A DNA stretch of 64,000 nt from Cannabis sativa (Eukaryota; Streptophyta; Magnoliopsida; Rosales; Cannabaceae), in NCBI RefSeq assembly GCF_029168945.1, contig NC_083602.1, forward strand, positions 25,531,323 to 25,595,322. Reading direction: 5' to 3'. Shown one piece after another: positions 52,288 to 64,000 of the stretch. Position numbers and translations under genes: made by a program. Numbering within the stretch: position 1 is the stretch's first letter; every line of letters starts with the position of its first letter. The notes below the pieces were generated by a model, which was not told the origin of the DNA, made no database searches, and saw only the letters and a program-made list of their open reading frames with translations.

Positions 52288-53420
52288 TCTATAACACAAA
52301 ACGAGATGAGAATGAGAAGGAAAAAAAAGGAGCTCTTTCTACACATAAAAACAACATGATTCAAAGAGTCACACCGAGCATAAGTAACAAATGTACCGAA
52401 ATAAACCTTTCAAAAATAATTCGGTTTCCTAGGGTTCCAACTACGGAGCACGGCGAGCAAATTGGGTGGTCTGCGCAGCTTTTTATTTGGCGGGTTTTTA
52501 AAGTGCAACCCATAACCCCATTTAAGCAGCGGTTTTGGGTGGATTATTGGGAGGATTGGATTAAATGAAATTAATGATTAAGAAAGAAAAAAGTTGTAAA
52601 TTTTATAATCTATTAGTTTGTTAAATCTGTAAAAAAAAAAAAATATGTGGTTCATTCACAACAAAATAATCCATCCTTCAAGCATCTTTCTTAAATGAAG
52701 ATTTTGTTTTAATGTAAGAAATTGATAATACAAAACATATACCAGAGTAAAATAAAAAGAATATGCTAAGACCAACTTGCATGGTCTTTTTTAACCAAAA
52801 ATATAGCTACAACAATTTTATTATTTTGCATGAAGAATGCATTTTAACATTCAAGTAATCATAATAGCCCATCCTGATCTGATAAGAATAATGGATTAGA
52901 AGATCACTTTTAGATCAAAGATGATATTAGAAAGAAGAAGAATGAAGGGTTGCAAATAAGAAAAATAATCTGTTAAAGATAACCAAGAAAAGAAAAAGTT
53001 TGAGAAACAAGATAAACTAAACTAAAACTAAGTAGAAGAACAAGACAGAAAAAGAAATCAATACACGAATAAAACAACCCAAATTAGAATATCAGATAGA
53101 ACCAAATCAACATTTATGAGTCAAAGTAAATGGAATCTGTCCCAAAAACATTGAAAAAAAGCAAATTTGATCGGTGAATACACAAAGGAAACTACTATTA
53201 CAACAATATAATACCAATGCTATGGAATTAAGCAACCAAAACCTAAATTACAGGGTACTACAAAGTGCTTCAGAAGGTAGTTTACTCATTAAAATCAATA
53301 CACAAATAAATATAACCCAAATTAGAATATCAGATAGAACCAAATCAACATTTAGGAGCCAAAGTAAATGGAATCTGTCCCAAAAAAATTAAAAAAAAAA
53401 AACAATTTTGATCAGTGAAC

Positions 53421-53428
53421 ACTTAAAG
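53421..53428. other. Empty hAT target site in unit 5
   Basis: A single copy of acttaaag joins the flanks that are separated by the hAT in units 0-4. No excision footprint is present, so this is the pre-insertion state. Confidence 0.9.
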
Positions 53429-53779
53429 GAAACTACTATTACAACAATATAATATCGATGCTATGGAATTAAGCAACCAAAACCTAAATCACAGACTAAT
53501 ATTTACAGGGTACTACAAAGTGCTTCAGAAGGTAATTTACTCATTAAAATCAATGAAGTTAATAAAAATACAAGACTATAAACCATAAATTGAAAAGCAC
53601 AACAGAGATTAAATGAAGATTAAGAAGCACAGAAATAAATAAAAAATAGTTCTTTAACCTTTACCTGCGTGAGAGAGATAGAGTTAGAGGCGGTGCCGTT
53701 GAGCGAGGGATCGGCACTCGGCGGTGGAAAGGCCTGAGAAGAAGAGTGAGAGAGAAGATGAACGAGAGAGAGAGGTAAT

Positions 53780-53840
53780 AACTGTAGTGTTTTTAGGGGT
53801 TTGTTCTTGTTCTTGTTGGGCCTTTAATATGGGCCTATTC
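53780..53840 (-). promoter_or_regulatory. FCF2 copy 5 promoter
   Basis: TGGGCC at 53817-53822 and 53830-53835. The first-exon donor is at 53665, giving a 5'-UTR intron of about 1.38 kb. Confidence 0.6.
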
Positions 53841-54398
53841 GCTAGCCATTGAAGATGAAGGAATTATTTTTCCTAGAAAAAAAAAATTATTATGTATTTA
53901 TACAATTTTTAAAATTTTATTTACATAAAATATGATATTTTGATGTATTTTATATTGTACTTCATATGTTAAGAAATTAGTGGCGCTCGAATAAATTAGG
54001 GAAAAAATAAAAAGAAAGATTATCTCCCATTTTCATGAACAAAGCTCATAGAAGAGTGTTTGAAATTATATTCATCATAACACCCAATCAAACATGTTTT
54101 ATGAACATAGAAAAGGTAATAAAATTGCTCGAAAATGATTAATGAACAACTTAGGCTTAACAAAACTACAAGTCATTTTATCTCATATAATATAATGCAT
54201 GATAACTATATCATACTTTTACTTGAAAGGAACAAATAATACTATTAGCTTAGTTAACATTATAATATTACATTTTCATCAGAACAAAAATGTTGGAACT
54301 TTGGTGATCTAAAATCTAAACCTGAAACATAGACACACACAGTTTAGTTGCATCTTCAATAATGGAATCAGTTTACAAAGAAAGAAGAAAAATAAAAA

Positions 54399-56732
54399 TC
54401 AATGTCTTCTTTGGTTTGCTCGGTTTTTCGGGTGTTTTCCTTTTATCTTCCATTTATTATTCCCGCCAGGTTGATTTTTCTCTTCTATTTCGCGAACATT
54501 GCGCTTCCTGAAAAGATCAAAGATTAAGGCATATAACATCAGTAACCAAATAAGTTAGATCAGAGAAAAACCTTTCGCCAACACAATTTACTATCAATCA
54601 ATCTTCCTTACATTCAATTAGAATTACTAATGCATTACTAATCTCAATTCTAAAACATGATTCGGAAAATCAATGTTATGCTTAGATGTGAAGCACTTAA
54701 GGATTGAGAAAAGTGGAGCAAAACAATATCCAAACAACTTTCTCTAAAGTTCTAATCCCTCTTTTGTGAAAACCAAATGCAAATATATATGTTGGCTCTT
54801 GTTTTGCCCCTCTACCTCGATAGATCCAATATCCAACCGGAGCCTACGATTTATTTATTTTCATAATGCAAGAAACACGACAAAAGCATAAATCATTTCA
54901 AAGCCTATCTTACCTGTAAGCTCCAAGAGTGCGATCGAGAGAGCGGCTCGAGTGCAAGAGATGTCTTCCTTTCTTTCTTTGTTAATCTACCATCAAAGAA
55001 ATCTAGTGGAGACTCTATGATTGTTCCCACCTGATTAATAGCAATAATTACAAAGAACAAAAGAAAGGAAAAAACAACCGTCAAAGGATTTCAAACAAGG
55101 AATATAGATTGAATTGGAATATTTATATACGCCAATAGGATGGTGGTATACACTTGCCTGAAATACTTGTTTGACTTTGATTCACCCTTCTTGTAATGCC
55201 TTTTTGGATCCATCACATTCCTCAACTATAAACATATGCCAAGTATAATGCGAATCAGTAAAAGCAAAATGAATTTTCCCAAGAAAGAGTTTCTACAATT
55301 ACATGAACTTGCAAGCAAGTAAATGAAACCCTTTTATGTTTTCCATTGATGAACTTAAATTAAGTCTATATGAAATAACTTGTAGGATATTCATCCTTTA
55401 TCTCAAAACAAAAGCTAACAAGGCACGACTAAAATCATACTCAATTTTTGGTGGAGATCAAAAGGGAATTTTTTTTAAAAAAAAAAATCAAAATGCTCGT
55501 ACTTATGTCATGTGTTAGGTAGAATGACCGTAATGTTGCAATTTGATTGATCCATCTCGAGTGGCATTTAAATCAGATGATAAAAATAGTAATGAAAATG
55601 ATAGGGCTGTAATGCTTATTCATATAACGGTGATTATATTGTAAAGGCATTACAAAGTTTTTGAAATCAACTAAACAATGGCATTGTAATGACGATTCTA
55701 TTACGATTATGTTATTGGTAACAGTTGAATACAAGGAGAATTTCAATGAAGCAAAGCTTGCCTAGAAAACTTGGACACTCGCTTATCTCATTCTAACAAA
55801 AATATCACCAAACAATATAATAAGCAGGAGGACACCAAGGTGATTCTCAAAACCTTCCACCTAAGGTTCACTCAAGTGAATGGGTAGGGGTGAGTATTTG
55901 ACTGAGTGTGTGGTCCGAAACTAAAATCTCTGCAAGTGTAGTTGGAGGGAACAAAGAAGAAAAAGAAACGATACTTATACCGCAGTAATAGAGGCCTTTA
56001 AATAGTTAGCCCTAATCCCAATTTTTAGGACAGCTACTCTACATTACATCATATGTAATTAATACAAGAAGATGAAAAAATTAACTCTTTCGAATAAGAT
56101 TACCACGATAAAGACAAGGAATGCAATCTCAAAGAGAATAAAAATTCAATTGGATTTTACAATGGGCAAAAGTTATGAAGAAATGCAAGAATTAAAGGCC
56201 GTGGACTTTATTCTTTAAGTGTTAACTAGTATAATTGTACGGGGTAAAAAATTTATTCAACGTTAAGAGAAACAAGCAAAGGATTAACTATGCGTAATGA
56301 TCAATAAAACGAACTTTGAATAGGAAATATAAAATGGTCAACGACAACTGCACCTTAAGCAATTGAAGATCTTTTTGGAGCTCAGGGGTGATGGTTGGTG
56401 CGGGCATGTCAAACCTAATTAAAGTAGAAAAGTAAGTGTAAATTATAGATAATTACAACGGTAGCAAATATATAGATACAAGACAAACAAAGTAGGTACC
56501 AATTATGCCCAGCAGTATCTTTGATTTGTTTTCGAGTATCCCGTTTAACTTCTTAGGGTCATTTGGTGGAACAAAAAGCCCATCAACAAGCTACGAACTG
56601 GGTTTCCAAACTACACGCTTTCAGCTGATTTTTATGAGTTGTTGTAGCATTAGAAGCAAAGCCCTTTGCAGATGACAAATTGGGCAACTTTGGTTCCCAT
56701 GATAGGCCAACCACTGCCTTGATTTACGACAT
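54399..56732 (-). CDS. FCF2: FCF2-type protein, copy 6, apparent frameshifts
   Basis: Exons 56500-56732, 56354-56414, 55158-55225, 54914-55030 and 54399-54507. Exon 1 lacks three bases at separate sites (about 56533, 56616 and 56624). Exon 3 lacks one base at its donor (about 55160). Exon 4 has one extra (54933-54956). All are at CAG/CTG sites. A substitution away from such sites gives K164N in exon 5. Being next to unique right-flank DNA, this unit may keep the original upstream context of the gene. Confidence 0.72.
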
Positions 56733-58224
56733 TCTATAACACAAAACAAAGATGAGAATGAGAAGGAAAAAAAGGAGCTCTTTCTACACATAAAAACAAC
56801 ATGATTCAAAGAGTCACACCGAGCATAAGTAACAAATGTACCGTAAATAAACCTTTCAAAAATAATTCAGTTTCCTAGGGTTCCAACTACGGAGCACAGC
56901 GAGCAAATTGAGTGGTCTGCGCAGTTTTTTATTTGGCGGGTTTTTAAAAGTGCAACCCATAACCCCATTTAAGCAGCGGTTTTGGGTGGATTATTGGGAG
57001 GATTGGATTAAATGAAATTAATGATTAAGAAAGAAAAAAGTTGTAAATTTTATAATCTATTAGTTTGTTAAATCTGTAAAAAAAAAAAAATATGTGGTTC
57101 ATTCACAACAAAATAATCCATCCTTCAAGCATCTTTCTTAAATGAAGATTTTGTTTTAATGTAAGAAATTGATAATACAAAACATATACCAGAGTAAAAT
57201 AAAAAGAATATGCTAAGACCAACTTGCATGGTCTTTTTTAACCAAAAATATAGCTACAACAATTTTATTATTTTGCATGAAGAATGCATTTTAACATTCA
57301 AGTAATCATAATAGCCCATCCTGATCTGATAAGAATAAAGGATTAGAAGATCACTTTTAGATCAAAGATGATATTAGAAAGAAGAAGAATGAAGGGTTGC
57401 AAATAAGAAAAATAATCTGTTAAAGATAACCAAGAAAAGAAAAAGTTTGAGAAACAAGATAAACTAGACTAAAACTAAGTAGAAGAACAAGACAGAAAAA
57501 GAAATCAATACACGAATAAAACAACCCAAATTAGAATATCAGATAGAACCAAATCAACATTTAGGAGTCAAAGTAAATGGAATCTGTCCCAAAAACATTG
57601 AAAAAAAGCAAATTTGATCGGTGAATACACAAAGGAAACTACTATTACAACAATATAATACCAATGCTATGGAATTAAGCAACCAAAACCTAAATTACAG
57701 GGTACTACAAAGTGCTTCAGAAGGTAGTTTACTCATTAAAATCAATACACAAATAAATATAACCCAAATTAGAATATCAGATAGAACCAAATCAACATTT
57801 AGGAGCCAAAGTAAATGGAATCTGTCCCAAAAAAATTAAAAAAAAATGCAATTTTGATCAGTGAACACGCAAAGGAAACTACTATTACAACAATATAATA
57901 CCAATGCTATGGAATTAAGCAACCAAAACCTAAATTACAGGGTAATATTTACAGGGTACTACAAAGTGCTTCAGAAGGTAATTTACTCATTAAAATCAAT
58001 GAAGTTAATAAAAATACAAGACTATAAACCATAAATTGAAAAGCACAACAGAGATTAAATGAAGATTAAGAAGCACAGAAATAAATAAAAAATAGTTCTT
58101 TAACCTTTACCTGCGTGAGAGAGATAGAGTTAGAGGCGGTGCCGTTGAGCGAGGGATCGGCACTCGGCGGTGGAAAGGCCTGAGAAGAAGAGTGAGAGAG
58201 AAGATGAACGAGAGAGAGAGGTAA

Positions 58225-58286
58225 TAACTGTAGTGTTTTTAGGGGTTTGTTCTTGTTCTTGTTGGGCCTTTAATATGGGCCTATTC
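58225..58286 (-). promoter_or_regulatory. FCF2 copy 6 promoter
   Basis: TGGGCC at 58263-58268 and 58276-58281. The first-exon donor is at 58111. Sequence upstream of this promoter (beyond 58416) is unlike that upstream of the other copies. Confidence 0.6.
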
Positions 58287-58416
58287 GCTAGCCATTGAAG
58301 ATGAAGGAATTATTTTTCCTAGAAAAAAAAAAATTATTATGTATTTATACAATTTTTAAAATTTTATTTACATAAAATATAAAATATGATATTTTGATGT
58401 ATTTTATATTGTACTT

Positions 58417-59207
58417 TTGTTAATATTTTTTTTTATTATTTTGATGATATTTGGATATTATTTTATTGTAACTTTTTTATTATTTTTATAAAATACTGTA
58501 AAAATATATTTAAACGTAAAAATATAAAAAATTTATAAATATAATGATTTATGTAATTGATGATTGATTGGGCTTTAGGTTGGGTGAAGACATTGTATTT
58601 TTGTAAATTACACAAAAATTAGAAATTATTTCATAAATATCCAAAAAATGATAAATATTTATATTTTGGAGAGTTTTATTTACACCTCATAAAAGTATAT
58701 AAAAGTATTAGTACACTCTATTTTAATAATTTTTATTTTATATGAAATATACATCTTTAATTTGTAATAGTTTTTTTTTTCTTTCTTATCATGTTCTTAA
58801 AAAATATACCTATAAAATATAAATAAAATGTATTTTAAATATTAAGACAAAAAGATTAAAATAAAAATTATATATGATTTTATTAAAAAAAAAATCATAC
58901 CTAATTTTTTTTTAAAAAAAAAATTGAAAATAAAAATGAAACTAACTATTGCATTAAAAGAAAATAATGTGAAAAAGAAATTTCAAAAAAATATTAAAAA
59001 AGATTTTAAAAAAATAATTTAAGTTAATTATTCTCTTATATTGGGTGCTATAAAGTGCAAATAAATTTTTTCTTATATTTTAAAGAATATACAATTTTTT
59101 TAAATATTTTTACGAATTTTAACTATTTATTTTTACAAAAAATTACAGTGTATTCATCTTTGAAAAAAATGTTTTTTTTCCAACAAGTGAAAAACCTATC
59201 GGAAAAT
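58417..59207. other. AT-rich DNA right of the array
   Basis: No gene or element was recognised. Long A and T runs. Confidence 0.45.
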
Positions 59208-59432
59208 GTTTTTTTTTTTTGAAGGAAATGATGTATCACATTAAATTAAATCAGCTGTTACAGGAGCACTAATAGATCTAGGACAAGCATCTGTCCACAA
59301 ATCAACCCCTACAGAACTAGTAACAGACTTTGCTAGTGCATGGGTCACACCATTCGCAACACGCGAAATGGCACAACAAGAACCACCACTAACAGCAGCT
59401 AAGAGAGAAATAATCTCCTCAACAATGTTTTA
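59208..59432 (-). pseudogene. 5'-truncated LINE fragment, RNase H-like C-terminus
   Basis: On the minus strand a frame of about 64 codons (59431 down to TAA at 59241-59243) contains RVANGVTHALAK, typical of the end of the RNase H-like domain of plant LINEs. It is followed by a short 3' UTR and an A tail (the T run at 59208-59220). A short shared aatgtttt at both edges may be the target duplication. Confidence 0.6.
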
Positions 59433-59465
59433 GTATTGTGCTTTCAAGTTTGCTATCTTCTGTCT

Positions 59466-59960
59466 AGGTATGCACATTTTTCTCACGGGAATGGCCTCGT
59501 GGGGACCCGCTCTTAATGGGACGAGAATTCCTCGTTTAAATAAGGAACGAGGTGGGGATGGAGATTAATTTTTGTTCTGAAAGTTAAACAGGGTGGGGAT
59601 GAGAAGGACACTTACCATCCCAATAGAGACCCATTTAATATTTTGTGTATCTTTTAATAATATTTTATATTTTATAATTTATGTTCATATTTTTTAGTAT
59701 ATTAGTATCATTTTTACTAATTTTTAAGTTGTGTTTTGAATAATAAATAGTATATTGAATAAAAAAAAAGTTTAATATTTTAATTTTTATGTAGTTTAAT
59801 ATTTTTTTATATTTTTAAAATTTTAATATAAACTTTATTTTTATATTAGGGATTCCTGCTCCATCCCCGTTCTATTAGAGAATTTTTCACCCGCCCCCGA
59901 TAAAAAATAAATGGGAATAATAATTAAAATTTTTAACGGGAATAAAAACCGGAGAGCACT
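59466..59960. repeat. GC-contrasting repeat fragment
   Basis: G-rich 'ggggatgg/ggtgggga' words on the left and C-rich 'ccatccccg/cccgccccc' words on the right flank an AT-rich core, suggesting a non-autonomous element with inverted subterminal regions. Termini were not resolved. Confidence 0.35.
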
Positions 59961-60412
59961 CTCTCCTAATTCTTTGCTCTGTGTGCTTCCTTACTTGTGT
60001 CGTACTCATATCTATTTTATTTATTTATTTGTATTATTTATTGTCGTATTTAGTTCAAATTTTTTCTTCAACCTCTTATAATTACAACTTTTTATGGGGT
60101 GCTTATAAAACACTATTTGATTTTGAACCCTCATTCCCCATCCCATTGTATTTATCCCATTTAATAAATTTTTACTAATTGGAAATTAGTAGTAAAATTA
60201 AGACTTATTTAATGAAAAACACTACATTGATCAAGTCTTAACGGTCAAAATAACAAATAATAAAGAAAGGGGCAGGAGTGTTAGAATGGGCCGGGGCCCA
60301 CAACGCCGAACTCTTGTCTGGGCCTTCTTTGTCTTCTCTACCTCTACTACCCACTCTCCAACAAGTAAGCAACTATTAGAGTGTTACTTACTCAATTTAC
60401 TATTATTTTTTT
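59961..60412. other. Intergenic DNA before right X
   Basis: Contains a GC-richer patch with 'gggccggggccc' near 60289-60300. No supported gene. Confidence 0.4.
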
Positions 60413-62755
60413 GAGTAAATTACGCATACGGACGGAATTTCAAAATTAATATCACAACTAACGATGTTTAATTAATTGTGAAATATATAGTTAGTTTCTT
60501 GAACAATTATATACGTAGGTTTGTACTTATTATTTTGCTTTTTTTTTTATTTCTTTTTCTCTTTCTTTGTATGTACACACTACTTTATTTTTTATTTTAT
60601 ATTTCTTTCTTCTTTTTCCTAAACATCAATTCATCTCCTTCCTATTCTTTTTTTACCTGTTTTGAAAGTACATTTTTGATAATAACAATATGATTCTTTT
60701 CAAAATTATACTTTCTGGTTTTTTTTTTTTTAAAAAAAGTAGTTTTAAAATTATTTTCCAATTACATAGATAATTGTTTAGTCTTAAAAGTTCTATCATT
60801 ATGATATATTTTTCAATGCAATCATTTTAATATGAGGGAAGCATATATTTTTTTTACTATTATTAGAAAAAATAATTTAAATTAAAAGTAATTTATAGTT
60901 TAACTAAAAAGCAAAATCAAAATTTAAGTTTAAACAAAATAAAATATATCAACTAATTTTATTGGTTATTAAAAATATATTTTATTATTTAATATTTAAA
61001 AGTTACTAAATTGTATACTACATAAATTTATATTGTGAAACAATATTGATCAATTTCTTATTATATTTTTCAAGTCACAACATTAATAATTATTTGTGCT
61101 AAAAAATTACACTATTACGATCTACTCTTAAAAATTAAAGATATATATTTTTTCCGACTAGTATTAAATAGGTAACATTTTAGTTACTAAATTGTATTCT
61201 CACAAATTTTTTTTGTAGAGCATTTTCGATTGTTTTTAAAAATAACTTATAAGAAAAGAACTATAGGTTTTTTACCGAATAAAATTTTCAGAATTAAAAG
61301 TAACCTTATAGCTTCTTAATAAAAAAAAGTAATAAGTAATAACTTAAATAAAATTCAAAATTAATGTGTCAACTGATTAATATTATTAAAAATTGTTTGT
61401 AATTTTTTTATAAAAGTTATTATATAGTATATATTCTATATAAACTTATTTTGAAAAGAAAGTTATACTTATTTTGCTAATATAAGCTACTTAGTAATTT
61501 TATGTATTTTATTATACTTTATTAGATTTAAATATATTTTAAAATAACGTAAACGTTACTATATAAAAATAAGCAAACAAAAAAGTAACATAAATGTATC
61601 TTCATGAACTATATATATAACTCAAATAAAATTATGATTTTAAAAGTTAGTAACAAATTTATATTTATATAATATATATATGGGTGCACTCTTAATGGGT
61701 ATTACCCATGAATGGGTAAAATTAGAAAATTTTGAGTTTTTATACTTAATTTTTTTGTCTAATTAAAAAGATCTCTTATTTTTATATCATATGGGCTGAG
61801 ATTGTTCCATCGGTAAAAAAAAAATAAAAAAAAAGTTTTTTATCAAGAAAATAAGAAAAGAAAAACTTGAGTTTGAGTTAAATATTTTTGTATGAACATA
61901 TTTTTGATATAGTGTAAAAAGAGATATTTTTTGATATTTTTTTTAATTAAGTAGTTAAATTAAGAATAGAAATTTAAATTTGTGATTTAATTATTCGTTA
62001 TTAGATCAAAATTCGAAGGTTTGATATTTTTAAAATTAATATTTATAGTTAAATTTGTTTAGTAACCATTCATGGGTAATACCCATTAAGAAGTGTTCCA
62101 TATATATATAAAGATAATAATATTTTACAAACAAATTAGTATTTTCGTGTCTTATTTTTTTTAATAACATGTTATAGTAATTTTTAAATATATATTTTTA
62201 GGGGATTTTTTTATTTTTACATTTTAAAGTAGTTTTTTTTCACATTTTTATGGAAATCCATATAGCAACCTGCATATCAACTAATGGAGCAATCTAAATC
62301 ACAACTTAAATTTAAATAACAACTACCGAAACAACTGAAATCATAAAAATAAAAACAAAAAGTTAAAAAAATATTATATGAGATGATTCCCTTCTTTTTA
62401 TTAACAACAATGAAAAAAATAAACTAAAAGGTTTATTAGGAAAAAAAAAACTAAAAAGTTATTTTTGATTTTGAATATATGTTTTACACATTTTAAAATG
62501 ATGACATTCAAAAATAATATTGTAGTTAGAAAAAATGATAAAAGTTAAAAATTAAAAAAGGAAAAAATAAATAATTTGTTGTTAAAAAAACAAAAAGGGA
62601 AAAAAAAAGGTCAGCAAAAGTGACGCTGACAATGAATTAATAATGCAGTGCATTATTTCTTATTCGGTATTACTAACCTTATTTTTAATAATTAAAATTA
62701 TTTTTGTTATTTTTATAAATAATTATCTAATCATGTATAAATATAAAAAATCCCC
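60413..62755. repeat. Repeat X, right copy (2343 bp)
   Basis: Direct repeat of 8923-11262. Both edges are sharp. The 9 bp after it (62756-62764, tttaaaata) match the 9 bp before the left copy. Its inner flank (tattattttttt) is unlike the inner flank of the left copy. Confidence 0.85.
61682..62099. mobile_element. MITE inside right X
   Basis: The same element with 25-bp inverted repeats as at 10192-10606, carried along as part of X. Confidence 0.7.
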
Positions 62756-64000
62756 TTTAAAATATTAGGTGAGGTTAGCACGTGCATCGCTTTTTATTCC
62801 ATTTTAATTTTGTCTGCTAAAATGTTATTTTATAAATAATTGTAACAAAAAATATAAAATCTAATTTTGACATCTAAATTGTTGTACAAATTATAAATTA
62901 AAATACATATGTTAATATTATACAAGAGTAAGAATAAATTTTTAAATTGAGTATTTTAGTTAGATACAAGTATAATCATATATAAGATAATTATTATTTT
63001 GATATATTTTAAACATTATTTATATAATTTGTACATAATTTTTATATTGGCTTATAAAAAAAAAATCAAAAAAATCATAAAATTGTTATAAAAGTATTAG
63101 ATTTATTGATTTTATATAGTAAGCATTCTTATTAGAGAAAATAAGAAAGTTAAATTAATATAATTTTCAATTAATAGGGATTTAATTAAATTTATTAAGA
63201 TGAGTAGTAAAAATAAGAAAGTTATTTTTCTATTATAATTAAGTACTCTACAAGGTAAATAAGATATAGTAAAAGATAAAATATTAAATTTTGATTCTCT
63301 ATTATCATATTCATATTACCAATATGAATTATATATAATGTGAGGATATATTATATGAGATTTGATTATATATCACATTATTTTATACTTTACACTTTAT
63401 TAATATTAATATAATTATATATTTTTGTGAAGGGGGAAAGTGGTATGGTAATATCACACCATTACCACACTATGTAGCACATTAATTGAAGTAAAGGTGT
63501 AGGATGTCACTACACAAAAAATTATTTTAATATAATTATGTATTAATTTTTTAATTATGTTTAAGTCTATAGTTATTTCAATAATCGCGTATTTACACAT
63601 AGAAATTAGCAGTTTATTATTATTTTTTTATATGTGCATGAGTAGAAATTAAGCTTTATTGCTAGAAATAGGTATTAGAGATGTAATTTCTCAATTACGG
63701 AAATTTTATTGAATTTTATGTGTGTCATACATGTTAATTATGAGATTTAACTTTTTCATGTTTTATGTTCGGTAATAGTGTAATTCGACAGTTTGACCAT
63801 TAGTGTCACTTTGATATGGTTGAGTATCTTAGATTTAACGAGACAAGATTTATGGACAGTTAGAATATTGTAGTTATGCAGGGTAATTAGTTATGATAAT
63901 TTTACCCCTACTTGTGAAGGTTACTTAGTAGACAAGTAAGGGAAATTTTTGTCTTTTTTTCAGCTAAGCTTATTCTAGAATTAATATTTAGTGGATTTTG
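62756..64000. other. AT-rich intergenic DNA, right edge
   Basis: No gene seen. cactacacaaaaaa near 63510 resembles a CACTA-type element end, but no partner is visible before the window ends. A short inverted pair, ggtaat and attacc, lies near 63450-63470. Confidence 0.4.

Larger units (their letters stand above)
49508..53962 (-). repeat. Array unit 5 (4455 bp, no hAT)
   Basis: Same as unit 1 but without the hAT. The intron reads straight through a single acttaaag. Confidence 0.95.
53963..58416 (-). repeat. Array unit 6 (4454 bp, no hAT), last unit
   Basis: Right-most unit. The intron region at the hAT site reads aacacgcaaagg, not aacacttaaagg, and the following repeat has the 'taccaatgct' version of the other intron repeat, suggesting conversion or crossover between the intron repeats. 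Similarity to the other units ends at gtactt (58416), where unique sequence begins. Confidence 0.93.

Noticed and set aside
38300..56732. Calling FCF2 copies 3-6 pseudogenes outright
   Set aside because: Nearly all lesions are at CHG sites with the error pattern seen in non-coding copies. Real decay would scatter over the exons.
26203..58416. Array as a centromeric or subtelomeric satellite
   Set aside because: The unit is a spliced gene locus of 4.5-5.8 kb with promoter and only six copies, with no short monomer structure.
8923..62755. X copies as LTRs of one giant retrotransposon
   Set aside because: The ends are not TG...CA, the outer duplication is 9 bp, not 4-6, and there is no primer site or polypurine tract next to the inner edges.
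1..64000. CRISPR array, tRNA or rRNA genes
   Set aside because: No short regularly spaced repeats with unique spacers and no complete tRNA or rRNA structure were seen. The B-box-like word near 7187 is too isolated to call a tRNA.

Overview
This is nuclear DNA from a flowering plant, most likely a eudicot. The evidence is spliced genes with GT-AG introns, very AT-rich intergenic sequence, a Tekay/Del-type Ty3/Gypsy retrotransposon, hAT and Tourist-like elements, and a promoter with the TGGGCC plus telo-box-like layout common in plant ribosome-biogenesis genes. I cannot name the species from the sequence alone.

Layout. Positions 1-2588 (+) hold the last seven exons of a cysteine synthase (O-acetylserine (thiol) lyase) gene that starts before the window. 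From about 2.9 to 13.7 kb there is AT-rich intergenic DNA with small non-autonomous elements, including a 868-bp Tourist-like element with a TAA target duplication. It also holds the first copy (8923-11262) of a 2.34-kb repeat, here called X. The second, almost identical copy of X lies at 60413-62755 in the same orientation.

Between the two X copies is a head-to-tail array (13673-58416) of a locus encoding the pre-rRNA processing protein FCF2 on the minus strand. There are six complete units (26203-58416) and a truncated unit 0 on the left. Each complete unit carries a promoter, a non-coding first exon, a long 5'-UTR intron and five coding exons (591 nt, 196 aa). Units 1-4 are about 5.83 kb because a 1.36-kb non-autonomous hAT element sits in the 5'-UTR intron. 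Units 5 and 6 are about 4.45 kb and lack it, and unit 5 keeps a clean empty site. In unit 0 a 9.54-kb Tekay-type LTR retrotransposon (15836-25375, 5-bp target duplication) is inserted inside the hAT copy. This gives an order of events: array formed, hAT inserted, hAT-bearing unit amplified, LTR element inserted.

Coding state. FCF2 copies 1 and 2 are intact. Copies 3-6 carry small indels or splice-site changes, nearly all at CAG/CTG/CCG (CHG) sites. The same kind of discordance separates the two LTRs. This looks more like systematic long-read consensus error at CHG-methylated cytosines than gene decay, so 'pseudogene' calls here are unsafe.

The most unusual structure is the outer edge of the block. 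The base pairs just outside the left X copy and just outside the right X copy are the same 9-mer (tttaaaata). The whole 53.8-kb segment, array included, therefore looks like one inserted unit bounded by long direct repeats.
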